NCBI RefSeq assembly: GCF_002860325.1
Contig: NZ_PKOJ01000004.1
Span: forward strand, 1 to 64,000
Direction: 5' to 3'
DNA from: Neptunicoccus cionae
GTDB lineage: Bacteria > Pseudomonadota > Alphaproteobacteria > Rhodobacterales > Rhodobacteraceae
DNA length: 64,000 nucleotides
Below are positions 36,635 through 43,739 of the stretch, one piece after another (the stretch's first letter is position 1; every line of letters begins with the position of its first letter). The position numbers were made by a program, and so were the translations under genes. The notes beneath the pieces are model-generated. The model did no database searches, had not been told where the DNA came from, and saw only the letters and a list, made by a program, of their open reading frames with translations.

Positions 36635-37462
36635 TTATGCGATCTTCCGGTTGCAAGACCTTGAAACAACTTTGTGTCGCCCTATTGGGACCATTGAGGG
36701 GGTGCCGGAAACGGGATCGGTGATGATGCGCGACTCCAGTCCGAACACTGCCTTGACCATCGATTCTGTTAAAATCTCTGAAGGTGGGCCCTCGGCGTGA
36801 ATGCCCCTGTCGGCCACGGCGATCAAATGGTCTGCATAGCGTGCGGCAAGATTAAGATCGTGCAACACCATAGCAATCGTTGTGCCTCTACTGGTGTTCA
36901 TATCCACCAGCAGGTCCAGCACTTCTATCTGGTGGGATACATCCAGAAAGGTGGTCGGCTCATCCAGCAGCAACAGGTCGGTTTCCTGCGCAAGAGCCAT
37001 TGCAATCCACGCCCGCTGTCGCTGGCCACCCGAAAGCGTGTCGATCTCCCGCTCTGCCAGTTTTTCAATACCGGTTGCCCGCAGCGCCTGTTCGACAGCG
37101 TGATCATCCGCAGCCCCCCATCGGGAAAACAGGCTGTGATGGGGGTGACGGCCGCGTCCCACCAGATCGGCGACTGTGATGCCTTCAGGTGCGATCGGGG
37201 ATTGGGGCAACAACCCCATAATCTGCGCCAGCTTGCGCGAGGGCATGGCATGAACAGACTGCCCGTCCAGCAATACAGAACCGGACACAGAGGGCAAGAT
37301 CCGCGTCAGGGTACGTAATAGTGTGGATTTTCCCGACGCATTCCCGCCGACAATCGCGGTAATTTTTCCCGCCGGCAGGGCTATGGAAACATCATCCAGA
37401 ATGGCCTGTTTTTCATATCCTGCGCAAAGGTTCTGCGCTTCAAGGCGGTGATCAAGGCTCAT
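36635..37462 (-). CDS. Ferric-siderophore ABC transporter ATP-binding protein
   Basis: A 275-residue ATPase of the FepC/FecE/FhuC type. Walker A is GGNASGKSTLLRTL (about residues 38-51), the Q-loop is MGLLPQSPIAPEG, the signature TLSGGQRQRAWIAMALAQ is typical of iron-chelate importers, and Walker B is LLLLDEPTTFLDVSHQ. The switch His is in MVLHDLNLAARYAD. The start overlaps the upstream permease stop by 4 bp. It powers import of the ferric siderophore across the inner membrane. Confidence 0.93.
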   Translation of the reverse strand: MSLDHRLEAQNLCAGYEKQAILDDVSIALPAGKITAIVGGNASGKSTLLRTLTRILPSVSGSVLLDGQSVHAMPSRKLAQIMGLLPQSPIAPEGITVADLVGRGRHPHHSLFSRWGAADDHAVEQALRATGIEKLAEREIDTLSGGQRQRAWIAMALAQETDLLLLDEPTTFLDVSHQIEVLDLLVDMNTSRGTTIAMVLHDLNLAARYADHLIAVADRGIHAEGPPSEILTESMVKAVFGLESRIITDPVSGTPSMVPIGRHKVVSRSCNRKIA

Positions 37463-38499
37463 ATACTTCCCCCGTTTTTATTGGCCCGCACGATAAGGTA
37501 CAAAAGGAACGGTGCGCCCACTGCTCCTGTCACCACACCAACCGGCAGGCGGGCTGGTAAAAGAAACTGCCCGGTAAAATCCCCCGCCAGTACAAGAATT
37601 GCGCCTGTCAGCGCCGACGCCGCGAGAATTCCCGTGCTCCCGCCAAGCAGTCGGGAAGCGATGGGACCGGACAGAAAGGCGACAAAGGCAATCGGTCCGG
37701 AGGCAGAAGTGGCAAAGGCCACCAGCCCGACGGCTGCCAGCGTCACCAATAAGCGTGTTTTGTCAGCCCCGACGCCAAGCGCGCGGGCCGTATCATCGCC
37801 CAACCGCAGGACATCCAGATCCCGTGCGGACACAGCCAGAAGCCCGCCAAACAGGATGAACGCTGCGAAAACCGGCGCAACTTCCGACAGTTGCGCCCCG
37901 TTTACACTGCCTGTCAGCCAGCGCAGCGCCTCTACGCGGTCCCATTCAGGTGCTTCAAGGATGATATAGGCGGTCACACTGTCCAACATTGCCGAAATGC
38001 CGATGCCGACAAGGATGAGCCGGCCACCTGCCCCGCCCCGCCCTGATGACAGCCCCCATATTGTGAAGGCGACCAACAAACCCGCGCAGACAGCGACCAG
38101 TGACACGATCCAGCCGTTCAGGGAAAGGATTACAATCGCAAAAACGGCTGCTGCCCCAGCACTGGCACTGATGCCAACTATGTCAGGGCTGGCGAGCGGA
38201 TTTCGCAACATGACCTGAAAGGCAACTCCGCCCAATCCGAAGCACAGCCCCGTCACGATCGACATGGCAGCACGCGGAAACCGCAGATCGTTTACCACAA
38301 ACGAGGCTCCGGCGCTGTCGCTTCCAAACAGGGCCGAAAGCACCGCGCTTGGCGCAAGACAGCCGCGCCCGCAGCTTAAGGTCAGGGCGAACAGAAAAAT
38401 AACCCCTCCCCCGAGCAGGCACAGAACAAGCGCACTGCGGCGGTTGATCCGCCTGCGCGGGGCGGTGCGGGGCGCGGGAAAAGTGATTGCGATACTCAT
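37459..38499 (-). CDS. Ferric-siderophore ABC permease 2 (FepG-like)
   Basis: A 346-residue FecCD-family permease with about nine to ten membrane segments. Family text includes LRFPRAAMSIVTGLCFGLGGVAFQVMLRNPLASPDIVGISASAG and VGADKTRLLVTLAAVG. The ATG at 38499 overlaps the stop of the first permease (ATGA); the reading frame is open for 135 bp further but that part lies inside the neighbour and is not protein-like. It pairs with the first permease to form the channel. Confidence 0.92.
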   Translation of the reverse strand: MSIAITFPAPRTAPRRRINRRSALVLCLLGGGVIFLFALTLSCGRGCLAPSAVLSALFGSDSAGASFVVNDLRFPRAAMSIVTGLCFGLGGVAFQVMLRNPLASPDIVGISASAGAAAVFAIVILSLNGWIVSLVAVCAGLLVAFTIWGLSSGRGGAGGRLILVGIGISAMLDSVTAYIILEAPEWDRVEALRWLTGSVNGAQLSEVAPVFAAFILFGGLLAVSARDLDVLRLGDDTARALGVGADKTRLLVTLAAVGLVAFATSASGPIAFVAFLSGPIASRLLGGSTGILAASALTGAILVLAGDFTGQFLLPARLPVGVVTGAVGAPFLLYLIVRANKNGGSI

Positions 38500-39497
38500 A
38501 ACCCGCGCATCCTTTGCCGCCGGACCGTCCAGATAAAGAAGGGCGCGCCTACAAAGGCAGTGACAATACCTACGTCCAGTTCGTTCGGGCGTGCAATGAT
38601 GCGACCCAGCACATCGGCAAGCCCAAGCAGGCACGCGCCTGCAACAGCGGACATGGGCAGTAAGAGGCGGTAGTCAATGCCGAGCGTCAGACGGCAGACA
38701 TGGGGGACAACCAAACCGACAAAACCGATCGGACCACAAAGCGCTGTGGCTGTGCCGCATAATACGATTGCGCCGCAAGCCGCCAGCGCACGTCCTGTCG
38801 CAATGTTCTGTCCCAGCCCTGCGGCCAGTTCCTCGCCCAGTGCAAGGGCATTCAGAATACGGGCCGACGCAAGGCTTAGCAGCAGTCCGGCCCCCAGAAA
38901 CGGTAATGCAGGCAGGATGGTGTCAAACCGCGCCCCGCCAACACCGCCCACCTGCCAGGACTGGATGCTGCCTGCGATGTCATTTCGTGGCAGGACGACT
39001 GCAATGATAAAGGCCGATGCCGCGATAGACGTCGCCGTTCCCGCAAGGGTCAGTTTCAGAGGCGTTGCACCACCCTGCCCCGTGGATCCGACACCATAAA
39101 CGAAAACCGCCGCACAACCTGCACCCGCAACGCCAAGCCACAAAAACGTGGTCGCGCCACTGATGTCAAACCACGCAATACCGATCACCACGAATAGGGC
39201 CGCCCCTGCGTTCACCCCGAGAATACCCGGATCGGCCAGTGGGTTGCGGGTCACACCCTGAATGACAGCCCCCGCCATACCGAGTGCTGCGCCCGCCAGA
39301 ATAGCAAGAACCGTGCGCGGCACCCGCACCGACACAGCCGCCGCGCCGATAGTATCAATGTGGCCGGTCAACCCGTCCCAAATCTCGGCCCAGGGAACCG
39401 AGCGTGTGCCGATGGTCAGCGACAGGAATGCTGTCAGCATCAAAACGGCGATCACCACGATGATCCGCAAGGACAGATTGGGACGGGCAAGGTTCAT
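38496..39497 (-). CDS. Ferric-siderophore ABC permease 1 (FepD-like)
   Basis: A 333-residue FecCD-family permease. The conserved region VRVPRTVLAILAGAALGMAGAVIQGVTRNPLADPGILGVNAGA is present near residues 58-100, along with GFVGLVVPHVCRLTLGIDYRLLLP. The start overlaps the binding-protein stop and its end overlaps the second permease, all by ATGA, giving a tightly coupled import operon. Confidence 0.93.
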   Translation of the reverse strand: MNLARPNLSLRIIVVIAVLMLTAFLSLTIGTRSVPWAEIWDGLTGHIDTIGAAAVSVRVPRTVLAILAGAALGMAGAVIQGVTRNPLADPGILGVNAGAALFVVIGIAWFDISGATTFLWLGVAGAGCAAVFVYGVGSTGQGGATPLKLTLAGTATSIAASAFIIAVVLPRNDIAGSIQSWQVGGVGGARFDTILPALPFLGAGLLLSLASARILNALALGEELAAGLGQNIATGRALAACGAIVLCGTATALCGPIGFVGLVVPHVCRLTLGIDYRLLLPMSAVAGACLLGLADVLGRIIARPNELDVGIVTAFVGAPFFIWTVRRQRMRGL

Positions 39498-40465
39498 TTT
39501 TCAGCGCGCGCCACGGCGTCTGACAGACGTTGCAGGTAGTCATCAAGAACGTAGTCGATGGACAGGGGTGTCGGGTTTGCAGCGGTGCCCATGGGATCAT
39601 TTGCCAACAAAACGACAGACCCCCGCGCCATCGCCGGAAAACGTGCAATCAACGGGTTTTTAGCCAGTTCTTCCATGCGGTCCTGATCCCCGTATGTCAC
39701 CACGAAATCCACATCGTCAAACATGTCGATCCGTTCGGCGCTGACGCGGCCGGAATACTTCCCAGCCTCGCTGGCCTCCTGCACGGCCTTTGGCGTGGTC
39801 ATGCCCAGATCTTGCAGGAACTGCACGCGCTGGTCAGCAGCAGCGTAAAACCCGATTGTGCTTAGGTCGCGCACATCCAGATGGGTCACAAACATACCTG
39901 CCTTGCCGTGCAGTTGCGGATATTTGGCGGCGGCGGTTTCGATCCGGCCTTCAATTTCGGAGACCAGTGCCGCGCCCTCCTCTGCCATGCCCAGTCCTGC
40001 TGCGTTCTGGATGATCATTTCGCGCCAAGTCGTGGTCCATGCCCCTTGCGGATAGGCAACGACAGGCGCAATCCGGCTGAGCGTTTCATAGTCGGATTTT
40101 GAAATGCCGGAATAGGCCGCCAGAATGACATCGGGATTGGTTGAAGCCACGGCTTCAAAGTCTACCCCGTCGCCTTCATCAAACAGTACTGGTGTTTCTG
40201 CGTCCAGTTCTTCCAGTTTTTCCGTGACCCAAGGCAACAACCCGTCACCGTCATCATCCCCCCAGGACGCCCGTGCAAACCCCACCGGCACAATGCCAAG
40301 CGCAAGAGGAACTTCATGGTTGGCCCAACCCACAGTCGCAATACGCACGGGGCGCTCTTCGATGATGGTCTGCCCGAAAGCATGCTCCACAGTGACGGGA
40401 AATTCCTGCGCAAGAGCGGCAGGGCTTAACAAGGCGAGCCCAATTCCCAAGAGATATCGAAGCAT
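39494..40465 (-). CDS. Ferric-siderophore periplasmic binding protein (FepB-like)
   Basis: A 323-residue cluster A-II binding protein. A short signal peptide (ending SPAALA before QEFPVTVEHAFG) is followed by the usual VRIATVGWANHEVPLALGIVPVG and by the segment DFEAVASTNPDVILAAYSGISKSDYE, as in iron-siderophore receptors. It carries the ferric siderophore from the outer-membrane receptor to the permease pair. It starts the fep-like operon; AAGGA precedes the ATG. A 70-bp gap separates it from tonB upstream. Confidence 0.92.
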   Translation of the reverse strand: MLRYLLGIGLALLSPAALAQEFPVTVEHAFGQTIIEERPVRIATVGWANHEVPLALGIVPVGFARASWGDDDGDGLLPWVTEKLEELDAETPVLFDEGDGVDFEAVASTNPDVILAAYSGISKSDYETLSRIAPVVAYPQGAWTTTWREMIIQNAAGLGMAEEGAALVSEIEGRIETAAAKYPQLHGKAGMFVTHLDVRDLSTIGFYAAADQRVQFLQDLGMTTPKAVQEASEAGKYSGRVSAERIDMFDDVDFVVTYGDQDRMEELAKNPLIARFPAMARGSVVLLANDPMGTAANPTPLSIDYVLDDYLQRLSDAVARAEK

Positions 40466-40499
40466 GTGATTTCCTTTTCCGATTAAAATAGTAGGTTAA

Positions 40500-40512
40500 T
40501 GCCTGATAGGCA
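40500..40512. promoter_or_regulatory. Short palindrome upstream of fep-like operon
   Basis: TGCCT-GAT-AGGCA is a perfect 5-bp inverted repeat with a 3-bp centre, 35-47 bp upstream of the binding-protein start and within its likely promoter. It may be the iron-regulator site for the import genes. The match to a named regulator is not established. Confidence 0.35.
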
Positions 40513-40535
40513 GATTAAACAAGAAGCGCAACCCG

Positions 40536-41459
40536 TCATTGCCCCTTGATTCTAATAGAGAATTGCCGTCTTGCCCCAGCAGGTGGCGGTGGGAACGGAG
40601 CGGCTTTACGGATCAGTCGCACCGCTGCCTGATCAAGGGCCGCAGAGCCGGAACTGCGGGCAACAGATACAGCGGAAAGCGTGCCTCTGGTTGAAACCGA
40701 AAAGGCAATTACTGCTGTTCCCCTTGTCCCGACACGGGGTTTTCCGGCGCGCGCGATGCGGCGCATCACCTTGCCGGGGTAATTGCTTGCGACAGCATTC
40801 CCGGACTGGTTCGCCTGTGCTTTGCGCTGGCCTGTCTGAGTCGCCTCTGCGGCCTTGTTCTGACCGCTGTTTGCACCTCTTGTGTTGTTGCGCTTCGCAT
40901 TGCCTTGAGGTGCTTTCTTGGCGGGCTTTTTTACAACCTTTGGTTCGGGTTTTTCGAGCGCTGTCCTGATTTTTTCAGGGTCGCGCGCTTTTGGTCTGGC
41001 TGATTGTCGGGGCGCAGCGGTTTCAGGGTCCTGCGCGACCAGAGCTTCGGTCTGTTCTTGTGGTTCAACCGCTTCGAGCGGTTCTATTGCGGAGGTGAGA
41101 AGTTGCGGCTCTGCCGCAGGCGGGGCTTCAGCGAGCGGCACCGGCAAGGCCTCTGCAACGGGGAGAATTTCGCTCGGCGTCAGTTCGGCAGGTTGCGCCG
41201 CATCGATCTGCGGTTCCGGTTGTTCCGGCTCGATAACGTCGGGCACTACGGGTTCGTCCACCAGTTCTTCGGTTGGTTCCGACATCAGGCTGCCAACTAC
41301 CATATCTTCGAACTGTGCACCCATGCGTGCCTGCTGCTCGGGGCCGCTGCCGGCCATCTCGGTACCTGCTTCTGGCAGGCTGAACATGCTGGCACCGGCG
41401 ATAATTCCCGTGGCGAGAACCAGAGAGACGACCTTGGCGGAAGGGGAGTGGAAGATCAT
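40536..41459 (-). CDS. tonB: TonB energy-transducing protein
   Basis: A 307-residue protein with the TonB plan: an N-terminal membrane anchor (VSLVLATGIIAGASMFSL), a long Pro/Glu-rich and then Lys/Ala-rich periplasmic linker, and a C-terminal TonB domain containing KVMRRIARAGKPRVGTRGTAVIAF and LDQAAVRLIRKAAPFPPPP. It couples the inner-membrane ExbB-ExbD motor to the outer-membrane receptor. Its start overlaps the ExbD paralogue stop by 4 bp. It is the last gene of the motor operon. Confidence 0.92.
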   Translation of the reverse strand: MIFHSPSAKVVSLVLATGIIAGASMFSLPEAGTEMAGSGPEQQARMGAQFEDMVVGSLMSEPTEELVDEPVVPDVIEPEQPEPQIDAAQPAELTPSEILPVAEALPVPLAEAPPAAEPQLLTSAIEPLEAVEPQEQTEALVAQDPETAAPRQSARPKARDPEKIRTALEKPEPKVVKKPAKKAPQGNAKRNNTRGANSGQNKAAEATQTGQRKAQANQSGNAVASNYPGKVMRRIARAGKPRVGTRGTAVIAFSVSTRGTLSAVSVARSSGSAALDQAAVRLIRKAAPFPPPPAGARRQFSIRIKGQ

Positions 41460-41845
41460 TGCAATGACCTCTCTGTCGCCAGCATCACTTGTTTCACGCC
41501 TGCCGCCCGCAAATCACGGGTGAGCGTTACAAGGGTACGGGCGGGCAGTTCCCGATCCGGCAGCAGGCGCACTGTGGCGCGGTCCTCTTCGGACAAACTT
41601 TCGACAAATGCCGAAACATCGGTCTGGTCAGATCCTTCATAGGTCAGGCGCCCGTCCGGATAGACCACCAGAGCATTTGGCGGGGCTTTGCCTTCAAGTT
41701 CATCGGTCCTGACAAGTTTCAGAGCCGGATCGAGAGGTTGGGACAAGGTGCCAGCCACCATAAAGAATACCAGCATCAGAAATACGATGTTGATGAGCGC
41801 AATGGTCGGTTCCCGTTGCGGTTTTGCTTTTTCCAGACGCCGCAT
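41456..41845 (-). CDS. ExbD paralogue with Asn at the essential Asp position
   Basis: A 129-residue ExbD/TolR-type protein. The single membrane helix reads PTIALINIVFLMLVFFMV, where the residue that is Asp in active ExbD (LIDVIF in the neighbour) is Asn19, codon AAC at 41791-41789. The periplasmic domain (PPNALVVYPDGRLTYEG to LVTLTRDLRAAGVKQVML) is intact and of normal length. ExbD works as a dimer inside an ExbB pentamer, and the Asp is needed for proton use. This copy therefore probably serves as a structural or regulatory partner of the Asp-bearing copy 3 bp upstream. It appears functional as a gene: no frameshift, and coupled to tonB. Confidence 0.9.
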   Translation of the reverse strand: MRRLEKAKPQREPTIALINIVFLMLVFFMVAGTLSQPLDPALKLVRTDELEGKAPPNALVVYPDGRLTYEGSDQTDVSAFVESLSEEDRATVRLLPDRELPARTLVTLTRDLRAAGVKQVMLATERSLQ

Positions 41846-41848
41846 GAT

Positions 41849-42226
41849 CTACCCCCCGAGAACCGAAACCTGCACCGAAGGAAGCCCCTTCAAGGCCACA
41901 AGTAAATCGGTAAGTCTTTGGGCATTGACCTCGCCTTTCAGGGACACCAGTAAAACCGTGCCCTGCTCCGCCTCTGCCAGATCGCTTTGCGCAAGGGTTT
42001 CAAGCATCAGATCCTCGCCGTTCAGCCGCAGGCTGTCCGGGCCAAGTTGCAGAAAGTACGGTTTCCTGTCCGATGCGACAGATGCACCAGAACCGGCCGC
42101 AGCAAGCTCCACTTCTGCGAATTTGGAAAAGGTGGAAGTAAGCATGAAAAATAGCAGCAGCAGGAAGATGACATCAATCAGGGATGTCATCGACAAACGC
42201 CGCCGCCGTCTACGGGTTCTAGCCAT
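41849..42226 (-). CDS. exbD: ExbD proton-motor subunit
   Basis: A 125-residue ExbD. After a very basic N-terminus (six consecutive Arg) the membrane helix reads SLIDVIFLLLLFFMLTSTF with the essential Asp18. The periplasmic domain includes LQLGPDSLRLNGEDL and AQRLTDLLVALKGLPSVQVSVLGG. It converts proton flow through the ExbB pentamer into TonB motion. Its start overlaps the ExbB end by 8 bp, and the second ExbD starts 3 bp after its stop. Confidence 0.92.
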   Translation of the reverse strand: MARTRRRRRRLSMTSLIDVIFLLLLFFMLTSTFSKFAEVELAAAGSGASVASDRKPYFLQLGPDSLRLNGEDLMLETLAQSDLAEAEQGTVLLVSLKGEVNAQRLTDLLVALKGLPSVQVSVLGG

Positions 42227-42878
42227 GTGAAGGGACCGTATCCGCCAGTGCTTTTTCGCTGCGCACCGCAGGAGACAGGATTGTCAGGATCGCCTTGTCT
42301 GTGATGACCCGCTCGGCTTCCATACGTTGTTCAAGCCAACTCAGGATCAGGGCCGTTGGCATGGCAACAACCAGTCCAACTGCTGTGGTCAGCAAGGCAA
42401 CCCAGATGCCGCCTGCCAGAATGGACGGATCCACCTGTGAACCGGCGGCCTGCAAGGATTGGAACGCCTCGATCATACCCAGCACCGTGCCGAACAATCC
42501 CAGAAGCGGAGCGAGTTGTGCAACGGAATCAAGCAGGCGAAACCCGCTTTCCAGCCGCGCAAAACGGGTTTCAGCCTCTGCCTGCAACCGTTCCAGATCG
42601 TCTTTGGCCGAAGACATCGCCATCGTCACCACTGGAACGAGATAGCTTTTGGAGCGGGACAAGGCCTGCTGCGCCGCCACGGTGTCACCGCGATCCCAAG
42701 AAGCAACCGCTTGGGAAAGCGCCTTATGCCGCCCGACAGCAGACATGCGGAACTGCCAGACTTTGTAGATTGCTACAGCCAGCGTCAGCACAGCAACGCC
42801 CATCAGGACAACAACCACCGGACCGCCGGTTTGGGCAATCTGGCGAAAGGAGTCTACCAGTGTGGAAATCAGTTCCAT
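42219..42878 (-). CDS. exbB: ExbB/TolQ proton-channel protein
   Basis: A 219-residue MotA/TolQ/ExbB family protein with three membrane helices: VVVVLMGVAVLTLAVAIYKVW near residues 19-40, LDSVAQLAPLLGLFGTVLGMIEAF near 114-137, and GGIWVALLTTAVGLVVAMPTALIL near 155-179. The Thr/Gly-rich pore helices are typical. It forms the pentamer around the ExbD dimer. Neighbouring tonB and receptor genes show it is ExbB and not TolQ. Its start overlaps the previous stop by one base (TAATG). Confidence 0.92.
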   Translation of the reverse strand: MELISTLVDSFRQIAQTGGPVVVVLMGVAVLTLAVAIYKVWQFRMSAVGRHKALSQAVASWDRGDTVAAQQALSRSKSYLVPVVTMAMSSAKDDLERLQAEAETRFARLESGFRLLDSVAQLAPLLGLFGTVLGMIEAFQSLQAAGSQVDPSILAGGIWVALLTTAVGLVVAMPTALILSWLEQRMEAERVITDKAILTILSPAVRSEKALADTVPSHG

Positions 42879-43318
42879 TACCCGACAACCTCTATTTCAG
42901 TGCGGGTGGACGGCTCTAGGCCCGCGTCGCAGGCGGCAGGGTCAACCCCCTCACCCTCACAGGCGTTCGCGCCATTGAACAAAACACGGCCCAGACCGTC
43001 ACACTGCGCCCCGGGCACCACCAACTGACGCACGCGCGCACGCTTCACGGGCAGACTGCCGAAGTTAAACAGGGTCAAACGGTCCACTTTGCCGGAGGTG
43101 TCAAATAAAACCGCCTCATAAACCAGTTTGTCGAGCGGGCTTCCCAGACTGTTGGTCAAGACAAAGGTGAGCTTACAGGAACCGTCGATCGATTCTGCAG
43201 CGTTCAGTTCGATAGCCAAAGTGTTCTCGGCGGTCTCGGAAGTGGCGGTCTCCGCCAAAGCCATATGGGGCAATAGAAAGAGTGGCGCCAGCACCAGCGC
43301 CTTTGGAAGACGGGACAT
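42878..43318 (-). CDS. Small exported protein heading the TonB motor operon
   Basis: A 146-residue protein of unknown function. A signal peptide is evident (MSRLPKALVLAPLFLLPHMALA before ETATSE). The mature part has a beta-rich middle (CKLTFVLTNSLGSPLDKLVYEAVLFD, GKVDRLTLFNFGSLPVKRARVRQLV) and Cys residues in CKLTF, AQCDGLG, NACEGEG and AACDAG that could form disulfides. The ATG at 43318 has GGAG upstream; the open frame to 43531 lacks coding character. Coupling to exbB by a TAATG overlap implies a periplasmic role in TonB-dependent uptake, for example as an accessory or regulator. Confidence 0.8.
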   Translation of the reverse strand: MSRLPKALVLAPLFLLPHMALAETATSETAENTLAIELNAAESIDGSCKLTFVLTNSLGSPLDKLVYEAVLFDTSGKVDRLTLFNFGSLPVKRARVRQLVVPGAQCDGLGRVLFNGANACEGEGVDPAACDAGLEPSTRTEIEVVG

Positions 43319-43739
43319 AGGGGCTCCTGTCCTAATCAGAATGGAATGTTTTTGCTGAGATGGCGGGCCATCTTTGGCTGATCTCGCATCGACCACGAAC
43401 GGGCGTGCGACATGTTCGCTGGGTGCATAACAAAGGTCACATAAAAGCGCAATCCCGACTTTTCTTGTCGGAAACCTGCCCGTGCCCGCGTAACTGAGCG
43501 CTGGAAAAGAATTTTCCGTCACGGATTCCACACGATCAAACGTTCCTAAACGCAGCGGACCTTGGCTGTTTTTAAGGCATATTCCGGTCCGGACGTGCCG
43601 GCTTTTGCCTCCAACACACCGCTATTGTTGACATATCTGCCTTTGCTAAGTTGTATTGCCCTGAATGCTGTTTCAGGCCTAACTTTTTAATTTATGTCCG
43701 CGATGCGGGCAAAAAGACGAATACCCAAGGACGCACGTC
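43319..43739. other. 421-bp divergent intergenic region
   Basis: It lies between the iron-uptake operon (-) and the second RTX gene (+). No convincing gene or RNA is seen. It must carry both promoters; the plus-strand candidate is listed separately. No clear iron-regulator box was recognised for the minus-strand operon. Confidence 0.5.
43628..43657 (+). promoter_or_regulatory. Candidate promoter of second RTX gene
   Basis: A perfect TTGACA (43628-43633) is followed after 18 bp by TGTATT (43652-43657, four of six matches to -10). It lies 83 bp upstream of the RTX start. No transcription start data. Confidence 0.35.

Noticed and set aside
33305-43318. Siderophore biosynthesis genes in the iron locus
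   Set aside because: No NRPS or NIS synthetase is present; all genes serve uptake, so the strain may use foreign siderophores or make its own elsewhere.
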